Below, one piece after another: positions 51,366 through 62,800 of a DNA stretch of 64,000 nucleotides. The stretch's first letter is position 1, and every line of letters begins with the position of its first letter. Location of the stretch: positions 9,207,501 through 9,271,500 of the forward strand of contig CM034128.1 of assembly GCA_019914995.1 (NCBI GenBank), read 5' to 3'. A program made the position numbers and the translations under genes. The notes beneath the pieces are model-generated. The model made no database searches, was not told where the DNA came from, and saw nothing but the letters and a program-made list of their open reading frames with translations. This stretch comes from Acanthochlamys bracteata (lineage: Eukaryota > Streptophyta > Magnoliopsida > Pandanales > Velloziaceae).

Positions 51366-52669
51366 CAGCAGCAGCTGCTGCAGCTGTTAACTAGTACTTG
51401 TATCAAAATCTCTGATTTTAAGCTCTCTCTTTTGGGAGCTTCTGCTTCTTCCTGTAGACTAGGGTTTTGAGATTGAGCCAATGAGGCAGGCTTTCAGAAA
51501 GAAAAACCACCCAAAAAAAAAAAAAAAAACTTCTGTAATTCTAAATAAATGGGTTGTTCATGGTGTTCTCGTGCAGCTTGATGTGCCTGCAGTTTGATTC
51601 GTATTCAGTCATCACCGTAATGGTTTCGTGTCTCAATTTACGTTTGTGTAGTTTTACTTTCAGATTAATCGCAACTGCAACTACGGAAAGAGTGAAACTA
51701 CATCTGAGAAACTGATTCTACAGCTAGGTAGCTAGCTGATGAAAATTCTGACAAGCAGCATTCAAGCTATTTGGTTTTTAGCATTTCAATCGATCAAGAA
51801 ACAAATTTGTTATTGTTTGTTGTTTGACTAAACTGTCTACATATAAACAAGAAAAATTAACATTTGCAGCAAGTGAACGTTTCAGAAAATCACGTTCCCA
51901 TCCTTTAAAACTTCGATTCAGTAGAAGCATCTTTGAAACAAGACAAAAAAGTTCTGATCAAGGAAAACTTTCAATTATGAAAAATGAAAAAAAAAAAGAA
52001 AAGCTAAACTAAATCTGCTGCTTATGAACATGAAGAACTGGTAGGCAGATAAAGATCAAACCGTTTTCATTCTCCATCCATACTACTCCACATGGTACAA
52101 ATTTGATGCATTTTTCTTTTATTATTGCTTCATTTCTTTGTTACAGAAGTAGCAAGGTTATCCGTGCACGCTTCTATAAAGTATAAATATGAGGATATTT
52201 CTCTGAGAATTTATAGTAAGAAAATATTTTAAACTAGTGTATATGATGCTTTCATTACCATGCATTAGAAGTTCTTTTAAATTATACGATATTAACTACT
52301 ACACATTATAAATATTTATGTAGATCTGAATCCTACGTATTCATTTAAGAACTAGTAGGAGTTTGAAAAATAATCTAAATCACTTGAACCGCAGTGATTA
52401 TTAAGCAGAAATTTTTTTAAGAACCAATTTATATAAAATGAAAAAAACAAAATACCAAAATTTTTGTAGTGCATTCAGAGAAAGAAAATATAAATCCACG
52501 TCATCTTATTTTCCGTCAGGCCAAGGGGGTCCCACCATAATATTGACCGGAAAACAAAAATTTTGTGAAAATCCTCTGTAGCTAATTCTTCCCCTCCTCT
52601 TGTCCAAATTCATTCAACAACTTAGATTCGTTTTTTCTTTCTCTTTCTTCAAATCGATCAATTAATCAA
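51366..52669. other. bHLH 3' UTR and BBD promoter
   Basis: A poly(A) run at about 51514-51530 and AT-rich sequence follow the bHLH stop. Around 52600-52669 a T/C-rich leader precedes the next ATG. No further gene is seen. Confidence 0.5.
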
Positions 52670-55600
52670 ATGCTTCTTCGATTCCAAATCCAATGCTGCA
52701 TCGCCGCCGGCGCTCAATCGCCGGGGACTTGTTGCAGCAGCAACAGCAGCTCTGCTGCTGGTTCGGTTGCCCTCGCGTTTCCTTATAAGTCGACAATCGT
52801 TTCTCTTTGGTGTTACAGCGGTGGTCGTCGCATGCGGGAGGGATCCTCTCGTTGTCGTTCTTCTTCGAGCAATCAAACGCCGCAGCCGCACGGTGCGGGC
52901 AACGACGACGAAGAATTTCTCCAGGCTTCGCTTCTCGTTCCAGGTCTGTTTGTTCTCGTGTTTCTTCGCTGTGCTCTGTTAATGGATTGTATTGTGTGAT
53001 TGTTATTTTTTTGTTACTTGAGCTGGTTCTCGGTATGGTGTTTTAATGATGGATTGTAGTTCGAGGACGAGAAATTTAGAAGGAATGTTGAATGATTTGC
53101 TTCGTTTTATCATTTGGATGCCAAGTTACTATTCCAGTAATTAAACTTTGTGAGAAATGCCAAGTTATAATTTCCATGATTGAAACAAGTTAATTTTCCA
53201 AGATTCAAACTTTGTGCGGTAAATGCCAAGTTACTTTTCCAAGATTCAAATTTGTTCAGTAAATGCCAAGTTATTGTTCCAAGATTTGAACTTTGTGTGA
53301 GAAACGCCAAGTTATTTTTCCAAGATTCAAACTTTGTGCAGTAAATGCAAAGTTATTACTCCAAGATTCAAACTTCGTATAAGGAAAACGCTAAGTCTTT
53401 TTTACCAAGATTCGTACTTCGCATGAGAGCGCTTCGTAGTGTTGAATACATTTTGCTTATGGAATTCACGTTGGAAATGCAGATTAGTTATTAGTCACGT
53501 GTTTTAGATAAAAGTTAGATTTTTGGTGAATGGGTGTGCTGAGTGTTTGAAAATTTCCTGTCGTTTTTCTTTTGGGTAAGTGCAGAAACTCTTAGACATT
53601 ACAGATTGTGGAAGCAGGGGTTTGTAGAAGATACAAAGTGGCATTCACCTAGTCAAGCTCATTCTTATCATAAAAAGGAAGAGAGAGTAGATGTCGGTTT
53701 GATTGGTCATGGATATCTTCGTCGATTCCAGAGTCCAACCATCTTCCTTAAAATTGCCTGTGACGGTGACCTGTTATTGCCAGTTATTGTAGGTACAAAT
53801 GAGTTCCTTCAGAAAGTTATTTCTATGTTCTTGGTTTGACTTGTAGTTACTTTGTTTATATTCTAATATGAATGGTGTCTGTCTAATTGTTATGCAGGTG
53901 AGCTTGCTCTGATTAGACTGGTCAATATGCTAAGGGATGAGCAAGATTATGTGAGTTCCATTGGTCAACTTGTGCAAATGATCATCTGAAGTTATCAATT
54001 TCTGATTGATGCATTACTGCAGGGTTGCCCAGATCAATGTGAGTTTATGAAAGATTTTACGGCATTGGCTGGCTATGAGGTCAGAGCTCATTCCTCTTTG
54101 CTCCTGTTGTTTGAGAATATCTTCTTATGGTGATTAGTTACTATGTCCATCCACAGAGTTTGCTACTTGTCAAGTTTATCTCTGTCTTAGTGTAGGACAA
54201 ACTGTGCGGAGCGGGTTGTCTAAATGAAGTTGAAAAGAAACAATAATGGGAGTTCCAAAAACATTATTGCATATATCTGGTAGCAGACACGTTCTAGTTA
54301 ACAAATAACCATGTTGTTGATAGCCTGATTACATTAAGATTCCAAAGTTGCTTATCCCAAAAGAACAGAACAGTCAGTGGAGATATTGAACTGAGATGCA
54401 TTTTCATGATGCCCATGTTGTGGCCAACTTTGAGTGACACACCTTACTTTCATATGTGTGGAAATGTAGGTGCTCCTGGGGACTTCATATTTAATTTGTG
54501 TATGCAATGTGGGGTAAGCCAGATGCATATGGTTTAAGCCTACAAAAGTAAAAAGTATCACTAACTTTGGTTTAGCAGATTGGTCTATGGCCATATCTCA
54601 CTTGGTTATGAAAGGCGAATTTAACTTAAACGATAGATCTTTTAGGAGAGGAGTTTCTAGATCACCTGCTTGCAGTTTGGATTATAGCTCTCATATGTCG
54701 GAATATTGGTACTTTAGTTACGCCAGCGCACTTCTTTGATATTCATTGTGGAGAGTGTTAATGGAGTTAACTAAATTTCTAGCTGTGCCCAGTTAGACAT
54801 AACATGTTGATTTAATAGTTTTTCTCATTCACTTTGATGTTTCTGAATGCTACTCAGCTAATAGAGTTATCTACCAACTTCCATATCAGTGTATGATGCC
54901 ATCTGTCTGTCTTGTTTCATCCTGGTCATGGCAACAAAGATAATATTTGTAGTTGGTAGCTGCAATGTAACATCGTAATTTACATATTAGTGTCAAAGTA
55001 TATGCCAGTTCAAATATTGGAGTATGAAATTTTCATACTAATGTTTTCCACATAGTATAGTTTACTATCTTGAGAATGTGAGTTATTACACACCCATAGA
55101 GCTAAAGTTGTGAATTTCAGCTTTCAGATGAAAATGGTGCGAATCACACAAAGAGTCATCAACACTTACTATGCACGGATATTTTTTGGAAAGGTGGTAA
55201 AATAAGATTGGCCCTTCATGGATAAACTTTATATTCAATTGAAGCAGATAGCTTCGATGTTTTTGCAAGCATGTTATACTGTTAAAAAATTTCCTTATAA
55301 ATGGATTCTTATTAGCTAGGTTCCTAAAGGGGCTGATATAAGCATAGATGCACGTCCATCAGATGCTATACATTTTGCAGAAAGATTCAAGGTAATTAAC
55401 AATATTTGGATGTAATCATGTGCTAGCTTCTGCTATTGATCTAAAAACAGATGTTTGTTAATCGTAACTTTCCTTTTATGCCTAGTTTGCTTGAGTATCT
55501 AGTTCATCTTTATAACTTGTAGCGCTATTGTGTGCAATGAGTTTTCTGGTTGATTGCAAGCTAGTAGCTAAGAAAATGTTTATAAAGAGGACATGCCGCT

Positions 55601-56688
55601 TTACCCTTTTTTACTCATGTAGCTACATGGAGGATGTCAATTGTAACCTTACCTTTTATGCCTACTTTTCCTGAGCAACTAGTTGATCTTTTGACTTATC
55701 ATAGTGCTATTGTATGCAATGAGTTTGCTGGTTGATTGCAAGCTAGTAGCTAAGAAAATATTTATAAAGAGGACATGCTGCTCTACCCTGTTTTACTCAT
55801 GTAGCTAACATGGAGGATGTTGCATATTACTTCACATCTGTAATCATTTCTACCTCAACATTTTGGTTCTTTAAAATGCAGGTTCCTATTTATGTGAGCA
55901 AGGAAATTATTCTCAAAGATGCTATCAAAGTTGTTTATGGAGCATGGAGAGGAAGCAGGGCAAAAACTATTTATGATGTGTCGTTGGACAGGTGAAAGTT
56001 GCTTTTCACCAGATTACCTTATTGTCTCTTGTCCAATGAAGCCTACTTATTTAGCTTTCCGTCTTCATTAGTTGTTACAAATATCCTGCTTGAATATGAA
56101 ATTTATTTGTTGTTTTTAATCATTTCTTTCTACAGCTTGGTTATTTGTTATGCTATGTGCATGATACACAAAAGCTAGTATGAATTTATACTGTTGTAGC
56201 GCCTATAAACTGCCTCAATTATTTACATTAATAAATATAGAGATCCATCCTGTCTTTGTTGGCATTGGACTTGGTGAAATCAAGGTGAGCTTGGAGAAAA
56301 GTTGGTTAAATTATATTTGTAAGTGATAGGAAGCACATCTTTTGCAGACACTTTTGATGGATTTCTTGGGTATTATGTTGTTTTTTGTCCAATATATTTT
56401 TGTATTCTAAACAAAGTTAATCAATGGTTAGTGCTTTATCTTTATTCAGTGCAGTAGAGGGTCCTGATCCAGTTGCCGAGGAGCTTCATCTTGTAAGGAA
56501 GATGAATTCAGCTGTTCTGGAGGAGAGATACATGGATGCAGGCATGTATTAGAGGCTAGATTTATCATTTATATAATAGCTAGTTTTAAAAGTATCTACA
56601 TTTGGATATGTTTTTGTTTTTTCTATTCCCTTTAGCCAAATGGAGAGACAAGCTTATGCAACTCAGGAAAATGAAGGATGCACCTTAG
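52670..56688 (+). CDS. Bifunctional nuclease of the BBD family
   Basis: The family (Arabidopsis BBD1/BBD2, bifunctional nuclease in basal defence) has DNase and RNase activity and is linked to ABA and defence responses. Nine exons (52670-52943, 53586-53792, 53898-53950, 54023-54079, 55128-55193, 55320-55391, 55882-55991, 56450-56541, 56636-56688) give 327 aa, the usual length. The N terminus is Ser/Cys-rich and variable. The BFN/DUF151 domain spans GYLRRFQSPTIFLKIACDGD to IDARPSDAIHFAERFKVPIY. A UVR-like end, LEERYMDAAKWRDKLMQL, closes the protein. The 66-base fifth exon (MKMVRITQRVINTYYARIFF) is easy to miss. The last intron has a GC donor (GCAG|GCATGT), which alone preserves the AAKWRDKL end. 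Intron 1 holds a minisatellite and intron 6 a 180-bp duplication. Confidence 0.9.
53115..53430 (+). repeat. Minisatellite of about 40-bp units in BBD intron 1
   Basis: About seven diverged units share the core ATGCCAAGTTA, then TTCCAAGATTCAAACTTTG, then a short variable spacer ending in GTAA or GAA. Units start near 53118, 53157, 53222, 53264, 53305, 53346 and 53387. The run lies wholly inside intron 1 (52944-53585). Confidence 0.85.
55461..55821 (+). repeat. Tandem 180-bp duplication in BBD intron 6
   Basis: Two adjacent copies (about 55461-55640 and 55641-55821) share CCTTTTATGCCTA, GATTGCAAGCTAGTAGCTAA and CATGGAGGATGT in the same order with scattered substitutions. The second copy ends about 60 bases before exon 7. 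Confidence 0.85.
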
Positions 56689-57461
56689 TTTTTTCTCTCA
56701 TAAGGTGAAATTTCCAGTCTTTGAATTGTTCTTGATATCTGGGAATTTGAAAACACTTGGTTAATAGAATTAAGTTCTTCCACTCCATTTCTTCACAGGT
56801 GTATAGATTGTGTAAATATACTTGCATATGCAATATCCAGTTGTTTCATCTGATAGCCCAACAGTTCTTCCCACTCTGGAGCAGTAAACAGAAGCACCAT
56901 AGTTCAAGAAGAAAATTTTCGTTTGATCTTATGTGTTGAGTTTAAGCAGGACAAGGAAATGCCTGTTGTTGTATATAGCATAGGAAATGCTGATGCAATC
57001 AGTATAAGGAATGATGTAGAGCTGCTGAGTTTCTCAAAGATGAGTTTTGGGCTTTTTAAAAAGATTGCCTTAGGCAACATACTCGACTGTTCAAGTTATG
57101 CATGCATGGAACATTTCAAAAAGTTAGATGTTGCCAAAACTAATGGGAAGATGTCCACAGAAAAGAATGAATTTAGAATGCTTTATTTTTGGGTTGAAAA
57201 TTAGTTATTAGAAACTTAGGTACTAATATATAGCTACATATGATATTGCAAAATAGTAGGTCTCCACAAGAGCTTCAAATTTCTATTTCAGGGAAGCTGT
57301 AAACATATCTTTGCTAGTAGAATCTTCTGGAAAACAAGCGCCCATTTTAGGATGTAAACTGAAAATTGCCCCTCCCGCAAAGCACCCCATCAAGCACGCA
57401 TTTTATATAGGTAAGTCTTAGTTAGGGATTTAACCTGAATCAGAGGTCAGGGATGAAGGGG
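56689..57461. other. BBD 3' UTR and spacer
   Basis: This sequence lies between the BBD stop and a convergent small gene. The ORF at 56923-57204 has no recognisable protein character. Nothing else is seen. Confidence 0.4.
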
Positions 57462-57526
57462 CTAACACGGCCGAGAACGGAAAGATTCGCTGCTGCACTG
57501 GCCCGGAAGAACACTCCTGGAAAGCT

Positions 57527-57950
57527 TCAAGCAGTATGTGTCAAAAGCTTCAGCACCGCGGTCACCTCCTTCTCGTTCGCTGCAACCAAAATCAACCAAA
57601 TTAAAAATTGAACAGAAGCAAATAGTCAAAAGAATGAGAGAGATGGAGAGCGGGAAGGGGAATACTGAAAGAGTTAGGAATCACGTAGGCATGAAGTAGA
57701 TTTGGGAAGAAAAAGTGCGGAAGCGAATGTCGAGAGGCTCTTCGTCGCCACCGCCGCCAGGAACCGAGGGGGAGAAAGTTGAAGAGGAAGCGGGAACGCG
57801 CTCACGGAGCTCGGATATCAAGCTCGATTGATTCGCCATGTCTTTGAGCTCTTCCCTTGAAGAAGAAGAATAAGATGGAAGCTCTCTATCTACAACACTG
57901 TCATGAGTGTTATTTCTGTCAGACATTGAATTGAATTGATTTCCCTCCAT
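57527..57950 (-). CDS. Small uncharacterised plant protein
   Basis: The minus strand from the ATG at 57950 gives MEGNQFNSMSDRNN, VVDRELPSYSSSSREELKDM, ANQSSLISELRERVP, a Ser/Gly/Pro linker and EPLDIRFRTFSSQIYFMPT. A GT donor (CCTAC|GTGATT) sits at 57685/57684; without splicing the frame stops at 57683-57681. A second exon probably starts at 57579 after GGTTGCAG; one of its frames reads NEKEVTAVLKLLTHTA and stops at 57529-57527. The phase of that frame does not match exon 1 with these borders; the frame that does match runs to a stop at 57464-57462. I do not recognise the family. The N-terminal region looks helical and acidic, with no signal peptide or membrane segment. Confidence 0.5.
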
Positions 57951-59470
57951 TTCTTTTTTAACACTGTTTCGCGAGATAATAGAAAAACGAAGGTGGGAAG
58001 AAAAAGTTAAGAAAGAAAAAGGGCTTACTATAATTGGGCTGGGCTGGATAAAAATACGAGCAAATGCTTGGCAGGTGTCTTCTTCAATGCCCACCAAGTG
58101 CTTGGGTTGGGTTTCAACGAGTGAACCATGAAGAAATAGTTCTTCTCTTTTTTATATGATTCGATAGCAAATTTGAAATATTGTCAGATTAATCCATGTC
58201 TATATCAGAATTTGTTAGCAAAAAGAAAGGAATGAAGCATTACTGTTTCGTTGAACACAGAGAAATTCGTCAACTTATTAATTTGATACCCATTCTCTCT
58301 TAAGATGAAGTAAATTTAACTCCTAGCTGCATATATAGTTGTTAGTATTTATCGTTTAAAAAAAGAATTGCAGTTATGCACCGATTGAAGGAGTGAATGT
58401 GCTTGAAAAATAGCCACCACTGAATTTAAACACCCAACGCTGAAGTGTTTGGCCGGCTGCAAATATGTAAGATTTATATGTTTGAGCTTAAGTAATAGCT
58501 AGTTTTTCCCTTCTCCTTGTAGGTAGTAGGCTCTCCAATTTTGGTTAGAAACATGAGTGAACTTCAAGTGGTTGTAACAGATCTAATATTAGTCTTAATT
58601 TTTTTTCTTCTGAAATGTATATTAAAATAAGTGGAAGTTAATTTCATAGCTTGATGATGACTCAAACCTACCACCCTATATATACTTTATTTTTGCTTGT
58701 ATATATATAGCGTTAACTTCAAATCTAGAGTATTAAAATTAAAATTCATTATTGTTTTATCAGAAACGTGAAGGGTAATCTTCAAGCTAGCAACTTGAAT
58801 TATTTTATAATGTTTGTCGACTTACATAAATGAAGAGGTGCAAAATGCTATACGAGAAGAGGTGCACAGTTATTCTAAAGACCTTCTTGAGATAAAGACT
58901 AAATTTGCTAATTCACATTATATATAAGCTAAACCTAATCACTTGCTCTTCAAAGTAAAATCTTTTCCTTCTTCGAAGTAACTGCACTGGTCGATCTACA
59001 CCAATTTTTTAGGCATCCTCGATAAAAGTACTATAATTCCATGCACAAGTAACAACATATTTTGCTCTTTCTTCCATTGATGTATTCCTCTCCTTGTTCT
59101 CCTTACGGACCAATTGGTTACTATGATCTCCATCACATGCTATACACGGCATCTCCTTCCCTCTCTCAAACCCTAACCCTAATAAACTCACTCATACTAC
59201 GAATGTCATGAAGAAGTTTTCAATTTTCATCACGAGATCTGTAGATTATCTCTGCTCTTCTCTTCAATTTTCATGCACTTGTTTGTCTGTAATAAATGGG
59301 AGCGAGTGAGGAAGTGATGTAATTAATGAATCTCACGCAGAGAAGGAGGGAATCAGGAGAGAGAAGAATATTGTGGTTGGAAGAGATATTAATGGCTTGG
59401 CCTTGGTGGTGTGCAGAGCTATGTGGTTTGGTAGTCTAGCGTGAGGTGTGTTAAATGCATTGATCTCTCT
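57951..59470. other. Spacer upstream of the MIR171 locus
   Basis: No protein gene is seen. The last few hundred bases are presumably the MIR171 promoter. A TATTTAT sequence near 59482 is a weak TATA candidate before a pyrimidine-rich leader. Confidence 0.4.
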
Positions 59471-59586
59471 TTCTCATCTCTATTTATCTTCTTAAATTCC
59501 CAAACCCCAACAAGACATTCCCCACAGAGCACACACACCTCTCCCAACTCTTTAGCTACTTTCCCATTTGCTCTCTTCTTCAATTC

Positions 59587-59778
59587 ATGAGTTCTTCTCC
59601 TTGTTCTTCCCCTCAATCTCTTCTTCTTCGTCGTCTTCTTCTTCTTCTAGCTTCACGAGAGCGAAATGGTTCTGTATGTATTAGTTTTGATGTTGTTGAA
59701 ATAGTTACTATGATGTTGGTTCGGTTCATTCAGAAAACGTTTCCTGCTAGTTTGGTTATATATATCTCAGTCTTCTGA
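59587..59778 (+). CDS. Candidate micropeptide ORF in the MIR171 primary transcript
   Basis: A 63-codon ORF starts at the first ATG after the presumed leader (no ATG between about 59465 and 59587). It begins MSSSPCSSPQSLLLRRLLLL and is Ser, Leu and Arg rich. It runs through the miRNA* and loop region and stops at TGA 59776-59778, which are the first three bases of mature miR171. Plant primary microRNAs can encode short miPEPs near the 5' end; whether this one is translated is unknown. Confidence 0.25.
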   Translation: MSSSPCSSPQSLLLRRLLLLLASRERNGSVCISFDVVEIVTMMLVRFIQKTFPASLVIYISVF

Positions 59779-59815
59779 TTGAGCCGTGCCAATATCTTAG
59801 TGCTCTTTCATGTAT
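59693..59815 (+). ncRNA. MIR171: MIR171 microRNA precursor hairpin
   Basis: The 3' arm holds a 21-nt match to the conserved plant miR171 (TGATTGAGCCGTGCC, then AATATC) at 59776-59796. The 5' arm (about 59712-59732, GATGTTGGTTCGGTTCATTC) pairs with it with a few G-U pairs and two mismatches. Pairing continues outward: TGAAATAGTTACTA upstream against TTAGTGCTCTTTCA downstream. The loop is about 43 nt. miR171 guides cleavage of GRAS-domain HAIRY MERISTEM/SCL6 mRNAs and so controls meristem and shoot-branching programmes. Mature sequence, star position and stem all fit a functional locus. Confidence 0.9.
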
Positions 59816-62800
59816 CTCCTTGACATGTCCTTGGAAAAGAAGAATATGGTAAGTATTATACTTTTCACCATATATACTGCATGTTTAATTTCTATATGCT
59901 TTCTGATTGTATACAAAATGCTCGTTCTTCTCAAACTATTTTTACTCAGATAGCAAAAGAAATTTGTGAATTTTTATCTATACTAATTCAATCATTCCAC
60001 AAACGTCGAGATGCTTTCAAGCTCTATGTTTGGTCTCTGTCATCAATTCTTGTGCATATATATGGTAGGCTTGTGTTTAATTGTGTGTACATGCACATAG
60101 AGCTAAGAGTTTTTCATGTTAATCAACCTCAGCAATGTTTATTTGTAAACTTATATCTGCATAGTTCTTCCTTGTTACTTGTAGAGGTTTTTCAAGAGAC
60201 TAATTTTGGTTATGATCGATGCATCAGCAGTCAAGTATTTCAAGCCATTTACAATAGTTAACCCTAAAAATTTCATTCTATGAGTTTTCCTTTTTTCTTT
60301 CTTTTAAGAGGAACTGATCTTTTTTTTTTACTCAAGGAAGAAGAATTTTGCAGAGAGAAAACGTACAATTAATAACACATGTTTGGTGAAGCACTTCAAA
60401 AAGCTGCCAGTTAATTAACTAGTTCTTTGCCTTTGTATATATTCAACTTTATTGCTTCTATCTATTTATGAAAAGTTGCAAAATGCTCAACTAATCAACT
60501 TCACTTATTGCATGCTTTCTGCAAAATAATAATACACTAAATTTATGTGCTTTTTTATTTTTTGGGTAATTAAGTGTGCTCTTTCTTTTTGGGAAAAAGA
60601 ATTCATACGCTATACAACTCTAACAAGAAAACTATTAGTGTTCAATTAATGGTGGTGAGTTTGAATAAATTAAGCAGTCTGGTTTATTTCTTACTTGCCT
60701 ACTTCTAATTAAGCATCATATAATTTTCTTGAATTGGAGCAAATTCCTAATCATTAATTGTGATAGTTTTTGAACAAATATAAACTCTTCCGACGTACAT
60801 ATTTACAACAAAAGAATATTTCACTCAAGTATTCTCATATTCTGGGAAGAAAAATAACAAAGAACTCCAAGGTCAGCTTGGAAAATGTACTAGTTAACAT
60901 GAAGGAGTTAAACTAAGTAACGCCATCTGCATGGTGATCAGAATTTTGCAATCTGTCTGAATCAGCAATTTCCTAAAAATTATGAGGCATTCTGAAACAA
61001 TTTAATTGCTCATTTCTTACAAGCACAGTTCTGAACCTCCCCACGTACCAGTAGGCATGCAGTAGCAAATCAAATGGTTTCCAACTTTTGGAACTGATCG
61101 GATTATGTATGCAATGAAATAACTGGTTTTTTAACAAATGGCTAGGAACTTTGATGTTGAAACCATTGCATTCATATATTTATATTATCCCTTAAGAAAT
61201 CATAAAGGTTCTTTTTTTCTAATGTTCTTAACATACTGAAGTTGTTTTCTTATGGCCTGTACTTCGAAATGTGTTTAGTTCATTGGTTGCTATCTGGATG
61301 TATATACATGCTTTGTCCTCTGGAGAAATTAATAATAATATAACCTACAATATCAATAACTCATAGAATGTCAACCATCAATGTTCCTTAATTTTCTTGG
61401 AAAAGCACTGATATCTTGTTTAAAAACTTCTAGCTAAATCTACATACATGAACTCTCTTTATTATTTTATCACATGAGAACTATATATATGGCTTGAGGG
61501 TAGTTGGATAGAATAAATGAGTTCATAAATATGAAGAGGGTAAGTATCTCCCTAGCTTTTCTTTTCCACTCCCTATCAACTAAATAGTGGTTGAGTATAG
61601 TATATATGGATGCAAAATGTCTCCAGGCACATGTTGTTTATTGTTTATATTTGCTACTGAGTAGTTGTTTGTGCTTCACCATAAATGAGAAGCACAAAAC
61701 AGTAATGTGATATAACATGGGAACAAGAGAATCTCCTAAGAAATATTGTATACATATGTCTAGCATGCATCAATGCATGCATGATATTTGTCTTACCTTT
61801 CTGCTATGTTTGCAGGTTTTTACTTTTTGCTTGATTTAGGTGATGTTTAGGATTTCTTTTTAACTTCTTTTTTTATTTTATTACTATTTTAGATTAAAAA
61901 ATTTAATTTAATTTTTTATTCTAACAATTAAAAAATCTCGTAATAGTGATGTGTATATATTGATGCGTGAAGCATTTATGAACATAGATGCCCTTGCCAT
62001 AGCTACTTTAATTTGTTGAAGTCAGACAAAGATTCCCCTTATTTACTTCAAGCTCTTCACGATCATCAACTGCAAGCTGCTGCTTGCTCAGTGCTGGCTA
62101 CATATGGGTGTGGCTTCTCTGTTTGTTTTGAATTAAATTTCTTTATATTCCATACCCATTCGTTTCATTTAATTTCAACTCTTCCATATTCATAATATTA
62201 ATTGAATGCTCCTGCCAAAAGAATCTGCATTCATTTCGGCCATGCTTTTCGTGATTCATATTCATACATATAATATTTCATCATCCTCATCGCAACAGCA
62301 TGCATGCAGCTGACATGCAGTAACAATTTGGCAACGCTTATCCACAAATATGTTTTACTACTTTTCTATTTTATTTTAAAAGCACTTTCAATTGCAAACG
62401 CACTCGTATTCATTTCATTAAATTCAATGCTTTTGAGTTATATGATTTTCAGGTTGGTGTCTCAGCTTCTCCGTATCACTACTTCTTTTAGGTTGCGTTT
62501 AACTTTTCATTTTATATTTTTTAATATATATTTTATAAATATTTAAAAATTTTATTTAAAAATTTAAAAAATATAAAAAAAATTTACGTAATAAAATTTT
62601 TTTATTACATATTTTTATTATTTTTTTAAAAATACAAAAATAAAATCTATTTAAAAAAAAAAAAAAAATAACTTTTATTTTAAAAAATCTTTATTTTATG
62701 AGCAATATCAAACGCACTCTTACTTCTAAGTTGATATTTGGCTTTAGCGCTTCAAGTGCTTTTCTATTTTTATTTTGATTTTTACTCACACAGATCCATT

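Noticed and set aside
52658..53046. Overlapping ORFs on both strands at the BBD start
   Set aside because: Only the frame starting at 52670 continues through splice sites into the conserved nuclease domain.
53115..53430. CRISPR-like array of regularly spaced repeats
   Set aside because: This is a plant nuclear intron; the units are diverged and directly tandem with no unique spacers, so it is a minisatellite.
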